Shown: positions 12,326 through 24,499, counted from the stretch's first letter. The stretch is 64,000 bases of DNA from Paulownia fortunei (GCA_019321725.1 CM033109.1:7409993-7473992), one strand, 5' to 3'. The notes: generated from the letters alone by a model not told the origin. A program made the numbers and translations.

Positions 12326-12434
12326 TAACAGAAATACTTTCTGTATGTGTAATAAATCTTTAGGTTCTTTTATTCTACACTTTTGAAAAAAAGAACCTAA
12401 AGATTTAATATCCATACAGAAAGTATTTCTGTTA
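12326..12434. repeat. Near-perfect 109-bp inverted repeat (foldback)
   Basis: The left arm (12326-12371) contains AACAGAAATACTTTCTGTATG and then AATCTTTAGGTTCTTTT. The right arm (12390-12434) is its inverse, AAAAGAACCTAAAGATT followed by CATACAGAAAGTATTTCTG. The loop is about 18 bases. The string TCTTTTATTCTACAC also occurs directly twice, at 12311 and 12366. It lies in the right-hand part of the old LTR. Confidence 0.85.
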
Positions 12435-12528
12435 TTGCTTCCATGATACCCATTCCTTATCCCTTATCTAGGAATTATTGAATCAAACTTACTAGTACAA
12501 GTTTGGTACCGTTTGGGCATCCAAAAAT

Positions 12529-13783
12529 GAATTAACTTTAAGGGAGAAAACTTAGGATCTTGAGCAAACTAGTTCCAACGAAGGGGACTAATTTGTGATT
12601 GAAATTAGAACTCTCGATTTCATCATTAGGAGCTAAAGAATGATTTGGATCATTTCATAATATGCTAATCAAAAACTTGAGGTATAATAAGTCTTAAACT
12701 TAATTTATATAAAAATTAAAAATTAGGCCAAATTCGCCATAGCAACAATATACTTGATTAATTATGAATTTATGAATGTCAAAATTTATATATGATTAAT
12801 TAATTAATTAAAAAATACTTCGGGTAGAAAATAATTCAAGGGTTTTATGGCATCACATAATTTTTTCAGTTTATAATAGACATATACGCAAGATACGATA
12901 AAAATATATCATATTTACTATAGTAGTGGGTTTAATTTATATGAAAATAATATATATCATATTTACTATAATTTATACCCTTAGCATGGTATGATATAGA
13001 GTTATTTGACTAAGTGAAAAGGGAAAATTAGTTCTCATTTATTTGGATTATTTAGATTTGAGTGAAAAAAAATCAGTTCTTATTTGTTCATGTGCATGTT
13101 ATTAGAGAAGGACAAGTCCTATAATTGAGTAATTGACAATCCTCCCCAAGTCGTATAATTGACAATCTTACTTTTGTATTTTATGAAAGATTTAAATTAA
13201 AACATTACAACAAGACATTTATCAATTCCACGAATTTTCAAGAAATCAAAATACCATACATTCTTTTATATTGCAAAAATTTTATTTTGAGAAATTGAAT
13301 AATAGACAACAAAAAAAATACTAAAAATGCAAACCCATATTTCTTAATATCAATTTAGCAGTATGAGAGAAAATCTAAACACGTTATATTTAAAGAGATT
13401 GAAGGCCAACCATCTAATTTAGAAGGGCAAAAGGGAAAAAGAATAGGAAGACAAAATAAAGAGAAAGATAAACCTAATTCTGATCACAAGAACTAAAAAA
13501 TTAAGTTCAATAGTAAACGAAGAAAAATCATAGCACCACAGATGTTATTACTAATGTCTGTATGTATTGGCAAGGAATGCCATTTGATTTAGAAATAAGA
13601 CTGTTCGTAATTTAATTGTATTAAATTATAGTATTTGGATAGACATGGAAATTTGAATAATAAATGCTACAAATTGTTTTTCGTTTTGGTGTTTGGTTTG
13701 CATATAAGAGACAAGTAAATGAAAATTATATTTAGGTGAATTGACAAAAATGCCCTGTCTCTCTCTCTCTCTATATATAATAT

Positions 13784-13816
<33 letters not shown>

Positions 13817-14006
13817 TAATTCTTAATTGTTATAAATGATAATATATATATAATGATATTAATATAGACTGGTACGTATTATATTAACAAAATTACTTCA
13901 TATATTAATTAACTATAAAAAATAATAGTATATACACTACTTTGTTTCAATCCTCACATATATTTTATACTTATAATTAATTAATCGCTATGTGTTAGTT
14001 AATACA
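12529..14006. other. AT-rich intergenic spacer with a compound microsatellite
   Basis: No gene was found. A compound simple repeat, (CT)n then (AT)n then (GT)n, spans about 13757-13816. Confidence 0.6.
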
Positions 14007-14014
14007 AGTACCAA

Positions 14015-14370
14015 CAGGGATGATCATAATTTCGGGTAAAATCCGAATCTGCCCTCAACAGTATAAATGAGTTTGGGTCTTGAATTTGCTATTTTTAGAT
14101 TAATGCATTTATTTTTTTTATTTTTCAAAAAAAAATATTATATATATTTATATGATATTGTAATTAGAAAAATATATTAGAATGTTTTAATAGTAATATT
14201 TTTATAAAATATAATTTTTAATATGTTTTAAAAAATAAAACGGATCTAATGGGTTTAATCATCGAATTCTGACTTTGGGGCAGATTTTGGTATGAATCCT
14301 TAATAATTTTAACGGTTCGAGTTTATACTCCAGACAATCTCAATCTAAATTTAACCCATTATCATCCCTA
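14015..14370. mobile_element. hAT-type MITE, 356 bp, with 8-bp target duplication
   Basis: The element starts CAGGGATGATCATAAT and ends ATTATCATCCCTA, giving imperfect terminal inverted repeats around (C/T)AGGGATGAT. The flanks are AGTACCAA (14007-14014) and AGTATCAA (14371-14378), an 8-bp duplication with one change. That length is diagnostic of hAT elements. There is no open frame inside, so it is non-autonomous. Confidence 0.87.
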
Positions 14371-14378
14371 AGTATCAA

Positions 14379-17300
14379 GTAAATTTAAAATAACTAGAAT
14401 AATTTCATCGTCATTAAATATATATATATGTATATATATTGTTAGGAATAAATAATAATTATTAATTTACTGCGATTGTTTACTTTTTAAAGTTGATCTG
14501 GACAGAATAAATCAAAGGTTTGGTTGGTTAGTATTCCATGGGACAAACTCCAAGCTATAGGATGAAATCTTGTGATTAGATTATCTATTGTATATGATTA
14601 ATTTGCAAATATATTGAACAAATATTTCAGTAGAATCTTACAGAATTGAATTTGTGAAGCTATTTCATGTGATAAAATTCTTAGCCACACATGAGAGATC
14701 ATAGCGGATCAGATTTTTTGGTTAAGGAATTGTACTTTATTAATAGATAGTCTGTTTAAAAAAGTACATAACAAAATAAAAAATACTGAATTTATGTTTA
14801 ACAAAATTGAGAGCTTTAAATTTTTACTATTTTGTGAGTATATAGATTGATATTCTTTAAATTTGGTCTCTTGAATATTATCAAAATTTACTTTTCCAAT
14901 AAGACAAGAAAAATTGAAATATTATATTTCAAAATTTGACCTTTATATTTTTACTTTGAAAAGAAAGTAAGAAAAGAAAGAATGTCAGTATTTGAGTGCC
15001 AACAAGCAATAGTTGAGTAAGATAATGGGTCATTTTGTCACTTAGAAAACTTAAAAATCATGGTAGATACATTTAAAAAATAACCTAAATAATGACAATT
15101 AATTGATTTAAAACTCATTTTTTCATCATATTTGAATATTCAATTGCTATGTTACAAAATCAAATTATTCATATTTTATGATCAACTTAATATATATATA
15201 TATATAACAATTACAATCAGTATTAAACTTTAATTTTATATATCTTTTTATAAAATAATTGAGTGATTTGATAATGTGATTTTCCAAATGATTACTATAT
15301 TTTCTTTCTTGGAATCAAATGGCCCCTCAGAGAAACTGGAGGGACAGCCAATCAGCCATGTCTTATGCATCATGTCATTCTGAATTTCATTCAAAGTAAG
15401 GATGATGAATGCTAAGTCTACTGCATTTCAAAAGCAAAATCATGAGTGACAAGAAAACTTTTTCCCATCTGCCCAATCTTCTGATTGAGGGATATTGTCC
15501 CAATTTTTAAACCAATAGAAAAAGAGAAAAGGTACAATATGCCAGCTAGATTTATTTCACCAATTACTATCACAAACGAATTTAAATTCTTTATCCTCCA
15601 TATTTGCTTGCCACTTTTTTAATATTCACTACTTTCTCGCTTCATCTTGTCACCACAAATTGTTACTAATTTGCTTTTCATCATATCATTTTATGAAAAA
15701 GTGATGGATAAGGTTACTTTTGTCGATATATTTTGTGTTCGAACTTGAATTATAATCCTATATAATTTATATTCTTTATGATTTTATAAAAGATAAACAT
15801 TGAGTTTTAGTTTGCGAAGTTGATGTTTGGACTGTAATTAGGGTTTGAGACATAGCATATTTTGTATTCACAAAAAAGATGTGGAGAGGATTCGAAAATA
15901 GAGACTTTTCCATTAAGTCGAACTACATAAATTATGTGTATTTTATTTTCTATTCTTCAATAATATCTCGTATTATAATAAGGTTTATTCATTTAAAACA
16001 TACTTTTTATTATATTAGGTACTTCAATAGTCCATGTATCTCATCCTTAATTTTTTCAGTACTTCAATTGCTATCAACTGCATTCGGTTAAATAGTCAAT
16101 GCTATCTCATAGATGTAATTAACTAATGTGCACAAACCAAATCTTAATAACATAAATTAAAAACTATACTCTATTTTCAATTTCAGTCCTAATGTTATCC
16201 ATATCAACAAACACACAAGAAGACAATTAAAAATGAGCTGTGTCCATGATTTGAAAATAATAATAATTAAAAATTAAAAAAAAAAACAAAACAAAACTAG
16301 TGATAATAATTGCAGAAGAAACCATCCTTCTATGTCCAATAGCCTTCATAAGTTTGAATTAAATTTCATGGCAACTTGGAGTGATTATTACAAATTGCAT
16401 GGCTCTCCTTAATTTAAGGCTTTATTCATGGATATGCTAGTACTCTAGTTATTTGATTCGGACATAATACACCTTCTAAAGACACTTAATTATAATTATT
16501 TAGTATGGTTAACGTTTTCAATTATCATAAGATTACCAAAAGATTGCTCACCTCGAACCGAGGATGTGTTCTTTTTTTTTTATAAAAGTAGGAGAGCACA
16601 CCAACGTTAAGGCCAATGTTACATAACTTTAGTTTCATAAAATTAATATCGAATAACCCTTTTTCTTGGATTTTTTTTTTTATTATTGTGCATTAAATGT
16701 GTTGTAACTGGTCCATTTTTGAATACTGAATAGATATAGATAGTTATATTTAGTGTGAGGCACACCAACGATGAATAAAAAATTATAATAAATCTACTCT
16801 GTTAAAAATTGATTCATATAGGATTTTACTTTTGTTTTCACAACTAACGATCTAAACATTGGGCCAAGGGGGCATGTGAAAATGATAGCATAATTGATTT
16901 CTGCCAATGAAACAGTATTGTGGCAAATGGACACAACAAAAAAGATAGTGATGTGATTGGTATATGAAGAATCAAATTATGTGTTAAGTTGAAATATTAT
17001 GTCCTAAACTTTGCAGACAACCAACATGGGGGCCTCATCTTTTGGAATTGCAATTGCAATATGCAGGTGAGTTTTCACATTTAAATGAGGTTTGATGTTA
17101 TGATTCAGGCAACATTATTAACAATTATCACATGGTCTGTTTAGGTTAGCCCTCGTTTCATTGTAAGGTTCTGGGGACATTGAGCTGCAAATGGAAAAGT
17201 TAGCCTAATAAACAAAAAAGTATGTCCTAATCAAACAACTACATGAAGAGATTATTTTAAGTCCAGAAAATATGTTGGAGAATAATAAAGAAATACAACA

Positions 17301-18264
17301 TGATGATCTGAACGAATGTAATCTTCATCCTTTACGTTCAATTGTAGAGTTACAAATATTAAACAAAGAAGAAGTTTTTGGTTTAAAGAAAAGATTTTGC
17401 GCAAACAATGCCAAAGAATCATTAAATTTTTTGTCTTAATCAGACAATTCAATATATATATATATATATAATATATATATATATTAGGATTAATTCAATT
17501 TTGGACTTAATTTGTTGTCATTTTTTGATATTTAATCCTATAATTTATAAATTATAGCACATTTAGGATTTTTCCCCTTTCCATTAACTCATGAATGGAA
17601 TCAACGAGGCGCTAAATGTTTGTTGCAATTCACCCCACAACTTAAATCATCTTGTATTTTGGTCCCACTTCAAATATTCGGAATTAATAGATCACCCAAA
17701 AAAGTAAAAGGAACATTCATTTATTTGCATGAAATTCTTCCAAAGACAATTTGACGAAGAGCTTTACAATTTTTCAACATGGACGTTAAATTGTTATACG
17801 ACTTCAAAATAGGAATTTTCAATATTTTTTTTTGTCGTAACTCTATATTGCAAAGTTTTGAAAATCAAGCTTGACTTAATTATTAATAATAACGTCGTAA
17901 AATATGAATTTTAAGGTTCATAAATAAAAAATAGACAAGAAAAAGAAAGAGAAAATATATTTATTTCAAGGTAGGTATCAAAATTAAATACTACGTTTTG
18001 TGCTAAACTGATGTCCGCAATAGAGAGATATTATACTATATTTTCTTGTGGAATATTGAAAAAAATTCTGTACTACACAAATATACTTGTGCACATCAAC
18101 TATATAATTCAACGGTGAAGTGGTAATATACCAAATATTTTTTACTGTTTTACCTTTTAATATTTTGTTTTTATTTTTGAGGGGTTATTTTTCTAATTTA
18201 CACGACCCTATAGTTGAATTAATGCACAATATATATATATAGGAGTATCAATGAGCTCAAGTAA
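14379..18264. other. AT-rich gene-free stretch
   Basis: Both strands were read and no conserved protein, tRNA or clear transposon end was found. It contains (AT)n runs near 15190-15206 and 17452-17485. Short frames such as 15879-16091 (+) and 17252-17452 (-) look like chance low-complexity frames. Confidence 0.55.
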
Positions 18265-18440
18265 ACTTGATAATTTTCAAGTCAAGTTTTGTATGATTTC
18301 AAACTAAGCTAAGTCAATGTTGAAGGTTAGGGTTTGAATTTAAATTCATGCTACTTGATAATTTTCAAGTCGAGTTTTGTATCATTTCTAACTAAGATAA
18401 GGCAATGTTGAATGTTAGGGTTTGAATTTAAATTCAAGCC
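18265..18440 (+). repeat. Tandem duplication, 2 x 88 bp
   Basis: Units 18265-18352 and 18353-18440 are co-linear without gaps and differ at about ten positions. Each begins ACTTGATAATTTTCAAGTC and ends with GGGTTTGAATTTAAATTCA. Each carries one GTTAGGGTTT string, which resembles a telo-box. Confidence 0.9.
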
Positions 18441-20860
18441 GAGTAGGAACAAGGCACGCTCCACTTGAATTAGATTTAGGCTTGTATTAGGTAAATATAT
18501 GCTACATATATTGTAAAAGTTATATGTAAAATAATAATATGCATATCTATAAAGAAATTCCTCTTGAACTCAAGAATTCCAAAATTTTAAGGCAATATAG
18601 GGATAATTGGTGAATTGTTTTGTTTTACTTTACAAGTTGACGTTCCATTGGATATTATTTTGTTAGTAGAAAAGATAATTAATTTTTCGACTTGGTGAAT
18701 TTATGTTTAATAATTTATTGTTTTAGTGTGGATTGAATTAATTTTGATTATTTTGAGATTACTAGTTCTTTTTTATTTGATAATTTAGATTTATTTTATC
18801 AATTATATTGAATAAAATAAATTTGAGCTGATTCAAACTTGACTTGAAGCTCATATTCAATGAAAAATGGAAATATTCCCTCTGAATAAAATAATAATGA
18901 CTATTTATTAAATATTTTCATTTTTAATAATGTTTGTAATTCGGATGTTAATCCCAACCCTTCTACTTTTTCCATCCCAATAATTACTTGTGCAATTAAC
19001 ATATCATATCACTGCCATATTCATAATTGAAGTATAGAGGTTAAATTGTTTTTTTGGTCTTTTACAGCATTTCTTTCTTTGACTTTTATAGAAAAATAAT
19101 AATTCGATCCCAGATGTATCGATGACTTTTGGACATGGCTCTGGGAACTATTTAACTGGTACTGAAACCTAAAATTAAAGAAGTCATCCAATCGAAAACC
19201 TTTTGACGATTAAAAACTACCAACTGTGAAAGCAATAACAACTTACCTTTACGGATTGGTGGAGGAGACATTGATGGACTTTCAGTCATATAAGCCAGTC
19301 ACATGGAGGACAGATATCAATATTTGGAGGTTCTTTGGAGATCAAAATTGATGGTCCTGGAAAAGGGTCTCCTTCCAAGTCACGATCGGGTTGGGCACAA
19401 CCTGGGTCCTGTTCTATTTGACAATTATTTTTAATAGTGCAGGGCAAATTTGTCCTTTTACAAAGTGGCGGGTTCAAGTTCTATAAGTTGACGATTGAAA
19501 CATATATGGATAGAACTTATAACGGAGTTTTGAAAATTAAGTAATTTTTGTTGAGTTCTTATCATTTTTTTTAGGTTCATTAGCATCATTATTAATGTAT
19601 ATATTAATTATTAATTAATTCAATATAATTATTAATAATAAATTAATTATAAAAAATAATGAAATAATAAACCAGTGAGATACATACATGTCCTTTAAGA
19701 ATTGAATTCAAAACTTTATATTTATAGAATTTTGAAACTTGTACTTTAAATAAAAAATCAATCCACTGATACTTTTTTTTCAACTACCATGAAATTAGAG
19801 ACCGAGAGCCCTTCTTTTTTCCCACTCATTTCCCTGCAAGCCTCATAAATAATGTTGTCAATCTTATATCATATCAATGGTCTCTTGGTAATGAAAGACA
19901 GCTGAAGAAATTCATGGGGAAGGAGTTAATTCTTTCATCCAAGGTAGAGATCTAGCTGGCTAAATTAAAGATTCAGAATGTTTTTCTTTTTTTGTTTTTC
20001 TAATTAACGGCAGAGGATTTTCATTTAAACAAAACAACAACAATATCCTTTTATGATATCACATCAAAACAAGAGGGAAGATACGTTGGATTTTGGACTT
20101 TCGTGTCTCTTATTTGTGTATTAATAACATATTGATTTTATTGAAAAATAACAATTTCGTAGCTGTAAATTCAGAACGTTTGAATTTATGCACAATAAAA
20201 TATTATCTCATTAATAATAAAGAGTGTTATACTATCTTGACTTGAAAATTCTTTATATAACTCCTCCAAGATTGGATAAATTTAAAACTTTTGAGTTTTA
20301 GGAATGATTTGGAGAAGACCCTCAGTTCTATCTTCTCGACATCTTCTCTAAATATAGTTGTGGGAATCAGAGATAAATATAGGTGCAAAAATTCAAAATC
20401 CAATGTCTGAAAATTCTATATCCAATGTCTTAACAGCTATATATATAAATATTTTGAAACTTCTTACTTGCTGGTTTTAGAGTGATTTTAGCAAGTCTTA
20501 ATTAAATTAAGAAAATATCTACATGAACCCTTTGATTAATTATGAAGATAATTGCACTATTAATCTATACATGTCACACGAATTTGGATACTGAATTTGG
20601 TTCAATTTTTAGCACTAAAATGCCGTTGGAATATTTTATTTTAGTTTATATTAAAATGCTTGTTTCTTTATTATATGTATCCAAGTACACTAATATTTTT
20701 TTTTTGGCAATTATCTAAGCACATTAATATGTATAACTATGTTATTGTTGTCTGGGAATAGAATTGGGGTAATTATGTCATTTTAGTAATGTCCCATGAC
20801 CAGACTCTCGGTATTCTTGAACCCTACAACTAGTTTTAAACAAAAAACACTGGTAATTAC
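18441..20860. other. AT-rich intergenic DNA upstream of the MIR319 locus
   Basis: No gene was recognised. A less AT-rich patch at about 19250-19480 (inverse reads CCACTTTGTAAAAGGAC...) looks like a decayed transposon or low-copy fragment. I could not assign it. Confidence 0.5.
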
Positions 20861-21097
20861 CTACAATGTCTGACGAGAAAGGGAGACAATACACCAGCAA
20901 AAACTAAAAGACGTAATGGTCAAAAGAATACCCCACCACATGTTTTTTTTCCTGCACAATGCCAGTCTTGCCCCTGCATATCCCTCTCTCTCTCTCTCGA
21001 CAGAGCTTCCCCCACAACCCCCCGGGGTGGGGGGGGAGGGCAGGTGAGGGGTGTTGTGTGGAGGGTTGGAGTCGGTGCAGCCCTTTATCCACTGGTG

Positions 21098-21104
21098 TAT
21101 AAAT
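21098..21104 (+). promoter_or_regulatory. Putative TATA box of the MIR319 gene
   Basis: TATAAAT lies in a locally GC-rich context about 1.4 kb before the miR319 foldback. A (CT)n run (20981-20998) and a CCCCCCGGGG...GGGGGGG block (21010-21040) lie just upstream. A start site about 25-35 bases downstream (near 21130) is inferred from usual plant spacing and was not seen directly. Confidence 0.6.
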
Positions 21105-21269
21105 GCACATTTCTTGTTGTGTTTGCAATTACAGCCTACAGCATCCATCACCTTCTAAAAAATCTCCTTATAGGAAAGAAAAGTAAAAGCCCTTTTATTT
21201 TTCCTCTCCTCTTTATTTCCAGATTTTGTAGAGATCTTCCCGTCGCTTTCTCTATTCTCTCTGACTCTC

Positions 21270-21338
21270 ATGAAAGACAGCGACCCATCATATCATCCCC
21301 CTATTCTTCTCCCCCTCAACATTTCTTCTCTTCCGTGA
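21270..21338 (+). CDS. First AUG open frame of pri-miR319: candidate 22-residue miPEP
   Basis: After the inferred start site the first ATG is at 21270-21272. It opens a 22-codon frame beginning MKDSDPSY and ending NISSLP before TGA at 21336-21338. Several plant pri-miRNAs carry a short first ORF whose peptide (miPEP) raises transcription of its own miRNA gene. That is established for some loci. Here only position and length support it, and such peptides share no recognisable domain. The start context is weak (C at -3). It could equally be an untranslated or incidental ORF. Confidence 0.3.
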   Translation: MKDSDPSYHPPILLPLNISSLP

Positions 21339-22502
21339 TTTCTGCTTGGATTTTTGCATAATGTTTTCAGCCAGAATAGTTTGCCATACTCTTTTTCTTT
21401 TCTTTTAAGTTTTAACTACTTTCTTGTGTTCTTGTTTTCCTTTTCACAAGATACAGTGAATGGTTCTCCTGGCAGATGAAAGAGTTAAACTTAGTGGTGG
21501 GAACTGGCTTCATTTCAAGAAAATACATTCAGTGAGTTGAGTAGTTTTAATCTTTTGTGATTTTTTTCTGAAAGAAGAAACCATTGTCTGGCCTGAAGAT
21601 TTACACCCTTTGCAGGAGGAATATGTAAAATGGAAAATGGATTATATGTGCATGACCCTACGTTGAATTTGATTCTAGGAAAATAAATTCTCATGGATCT
21701 GATTATATTAGTCTTGTGATTTGGTTATTTAGGATCTGATGCTCAAAGGGTTCTGTTTCTAGTGTTCTCCACGGTTAGGGTTAGGGTTCATGCAAGCATT
21801 TTCTTCCCTTGGATAACACAATTCTTTAATGCTTTATCACAAGGATCAACATTTAAAATAGTGTATTTTCTTTAATACTAGGTTTATTGTTATGTTGTCT
21901 GCTTCAAAAATGTTTCAGGTGACTTCTTGTCTTTCTCCACCTTCAGGTATTAATCAACAGATGATCCAAATCTTTTGAGGGGTTCAGGTCCAGTTTCTCT
22001 TTTCTCCTCTTTGATTTTATTGTTTTAGAATATGCAGTATTACCTTTATCAAAATTCAAGTTCTAGCAGTTAATACACCTCAAATCCCTGATAAATTGTC
22101 AGGCATATAGACAATGTGACATTATCATTTTTAATTTCGAGAAACAAGGGTGACAGATTTTGTTAGTAGATGTCATAACATTCAATTTGACAATACAAGA
22201 AGCAATGGCGCAAGATATTGTAAGAAACATGAATATCTGCAGTTGTCTAAATCATCTGCTAAGATGGAAGGTCTGTCACATTCACATTTTTTGCTCGTTT
22301 GCCTTAATTTTTTAACTTCTAAACCATTTAAAGTTCTTCCTATATTTTTTTATATTTAAGCGGATGGCCTTAAAGCAAGATTTCGCTGACAAAACACATG
22401 CCTCTTATCACAATTTGTTTGTTTATTTATTTACTTCTGCGTTTCAAGATTCCTGATTTTTCTATATGAATTGGTTGAGAGACTTGTATTGTTGACGATG
22501 GT

Positions 22503-22681
22503 TTGAGAGAGCTTCCTTCAGTCCACTCATGGATGCGTGAAGGGTCTGAATTTGCTGCCGACTCATTCATTCAAACACAGTAGAGGAGCTGGGCTCGGTG
22601 CTACTCTGAATGTGTGAATGATGCGGGAGACAAATTTCATCCCATTCTTCTCTTTGCTTGGACTGAAGGGAGCTCCCTTTA
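22503..22681 (+). ncRNA. MIR319: pre-miR319 foldback with mature miR319
   Basis: The 3' arm carries the exact 21-nt miR319a/b-type sequence at 22658-22678 (TTGGACTGAAGGGAGC followed by TCCCT). The 5' arm at 22507-22527 holds the partner strand (GAGAGCTTCCTTCAGTCCA...). The arms continue to pair through AGGGTCTGAATTTG against CAAATTTCATCCC, and then ACTCATTCATTCA against TGAATGATGCGGG. This gives the long (~180 nt) stem typical of MIR319/MIR159, which are cut from loop to base in several steps. A second phased product would lie at about 22614-22634 (GTGAATGATGCGGGAGACA...). miR319 targets mRNAs of CIN-type TCP factors and controls leaf growth and senescence. The locus looks intact. Confidence 0.96.
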
Positions 22682-22800
22682 CTAATCTCTTCACTCCGCC
22701 TCTTGTTTCATTTATATAATTAAATGTTAAATGCAGGTTTAAAAGGGGATTTTGAATATCCCTCGTCACTAATTATTAAGATTTGATAATTAACAGGGTA

Positions 22801-24420
22801 TTGAAACTCATTAAATAGTTCATCTTGTATTTGAACTATATATATAAATCAGAGTTGAACCATTCCTAACTCAATATTTCATGAAAGAGGATCCCTTTCC
22901 CATGTAGTATTTTTAATTTTTGGTTAATTTGAGCTAGTATTTCCCAGTTAAGTTTTTCGTTCTGGAATACAATGTTCTTCATTAAACATTTTCTTTCGGC
23001 TTATCTGTAACTCAGGTGTATTAGTTAATCCGTACTGCTTCTCCCCCATTTTCTCCTACTTCTATTGGTTATTATTTCGGTCTTTCTGTTTTTAAGTGGA
23101 GAAAATAATGAATCTGAAAGGAAGTTAACTTTTCTAAACCAGATGTATGAATTGCTTTGACAAGAAGATTAATTTGCTAAATCCTTTTTTCTTTCAACCT
23201 CACCAAAAACCTGGTTTTTGGATGCTTTTTTTCTGAAAAATCTACATTTGGATTTAGATTGAACATTTTTTTTACTTATTTTGCCAATATTCTTATCATT
23301 GGTTTTCTTTCAGTGCTCCTATATACCCTTTTGGTTTCTGGTTATTATTATTATTATTTCTTTTGAGTGATATTTCAGTTCTTTTGCCCAGACAGTTGAT
23401 GAACAAAAAGATCGCATCTTTCAAGAACCAATACCTCCAATACTAAAGTAAAATTCCTAAATAATGGTAGATAGGAAAACTAACTTGAAATGTCTCTCAA
23501 AAAATTAATGGAGGGGATTTTTTTCCTTTTTCTACCCTGTGACAGCCCACTTCCTCTTTTTCTGCAGACCTTTTAAAGCTGTCACTATTTGTTGTCACCC
23601 CATGAATTCTTCCAGTTCCAGATAATGCAACTATGATCAGAGAGCTCGTTTAATGGCAGAAATTGGCTCGTTGCTCAACTGTCTCTTGTTGCTTTACCTC
23701 CATTATCAGACTTCTTTTATCTAGGTATCCACCCTCCATATGAGGTAAGACTTTCCAGAGGTGACTTTGTGAGACAAGATTTTGGTCCATACACAGTTTA
23801 AAGCCACATCTGGCTCATGTTTTCACAAATAAGCCATAGATGTCGGGCTTTGGTAGTTGTGTAGATTGAAAAAAGTAGATTGCCACTAAGTTGCAACTTG
23901 AGTGACATCTTATGGAACCCTGAGCATGTAAAAAGTTCGGTAGCAAGAATAGAAGCAAGATCGAGGTTTTTGGTGTTAGAAATTTTGAGAAAAGTTGTTT
24001 GAACTTGTGGAAAAACAAGTGTTGAGATTTCTTAGCAGAATTCACTAGGAAGGCCCATTTACAACGAGAAACATGGATTGTTTTGGCACCAAACTTTGGT
24101 TTCAGTGGTTCAGAGCCGTTGGAGGGCATGACACCACCGTCATGTACTAAATGATGGACTCATTCACACTCCTTGATCAAATGGTTACTATGTTCTAAGA
24201 TCTTTGTATGTAGTTCTCACACTCAACTATGTGAAAAACTCAACGCATTGAGTGTTGCATAGAATTTTGCCGTTTGAAGTTCAACTAGTCTTAGTGTTAG
24301 ACTAAGGTACAACTTTGTATTGAATTCTCACACCCAACTCTCTGAAAATTTACAACTGTTGCATAGAATTTTCTGGGACCTCGATAGGTTATTTACAAAT
24401 TATCCTAAAAAGAATTAGCA
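22801..24420. other. Region downstream of MIR319
   Basis: No conserved gene was found. A minus-strand frame at 23815-24129 (104 codons, starting MPSNGSEPLKPKFG) matches nothing I recognise and may be chance. The less AT-rich stretch 23540-24130 may contain pri-miRNA 3' sequence or a decayed gene. Confidence 0.45.
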
Positions 24421-24431
24421 CAAGTGCAAAA

Positions 24432-24497
24432 TCACACACGCACACACACACATATTATATATATATATATAATATGTGTGTGTGTGTGCGTGCGCAC
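24432..24497. repeat. Palindromic compound microsatellite (CA)n(TA)n(TG)n
   Basis: The CACACACGCACACACACA arm is followed by an (AT)n centre and then a TGTGTGTGTGTGCGTGCGCA arm, so the whole tract can fold back on itself. Confidence 0.85.
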
Positions 24498-24499
24498 AG

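Larger units (their letters stand above)
1539..12523 (+). repeat. Degenerate solo LTR (family A copy 1), split by the CACTA transposon
   Basis: The flanks of the CACTA element, 1539-2409 and 11579-12523, resemble the left and right parts of the LTR family seen complete at 51386-53614. Shared landmarks in order are TAGTGCCCA near the start (1547-1555), the GTGGTTGCTTGTTAGG box near 1860, the AATCTCTTATGTTTTTAC box near 2090, and the AATTAATTAATT-rich part. The copy opens with TG at 1539. A possible target duplication is CAAAT at 1534-1538 against AAAAT at 12524-12528, with one mismatch, so the right edge is tentative. No internal coding region is present, so this is a solo LTR. Its superfamily is not assigned. 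It is older than the CACTA insertion it contains. Confidence 0.55.
21130..22800 (+). ncRNA. MIR319: Probable primary transcript of MIR319 (pri-miR319)
   Basis: The interval from the inferred start to past the foldback looks transcribed. It has a pyrimidine-rich leader (21180-21345) and is less AT-rich than its surroundings. It also has plausible splice signals, for example a GTGAGT donor near 21532 and a T/C-rich tract with GCAG acceptor near 21616. Long pri-miR319 leaders with introns are common in plants. The 3' end is not defined. The intron positions are guesses. Confidence 0.6.

Noticed and set aside
19286..19477. 63-codon minus-strand Cys/Pro-rich frame resembling a small secreted peptide
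   Set aside because: No signal peptide at its start and no family spacing of cysteines. The surrounding sequence looks like a worn repeat.
20861..21151. Two overlapping minus-strand frames across the MIR319 promoter
   Set aside because: They cross the TATA region and a G-run and have no homology. They are chance frames in a GC-richer patch.
23815..24129. 104-codon minus-strand frame as a gene
   Set aside because: No recognised domain and no splice or promoter context. The composition (LLLFLLPNF) is not distinctive. Left as unassigned.
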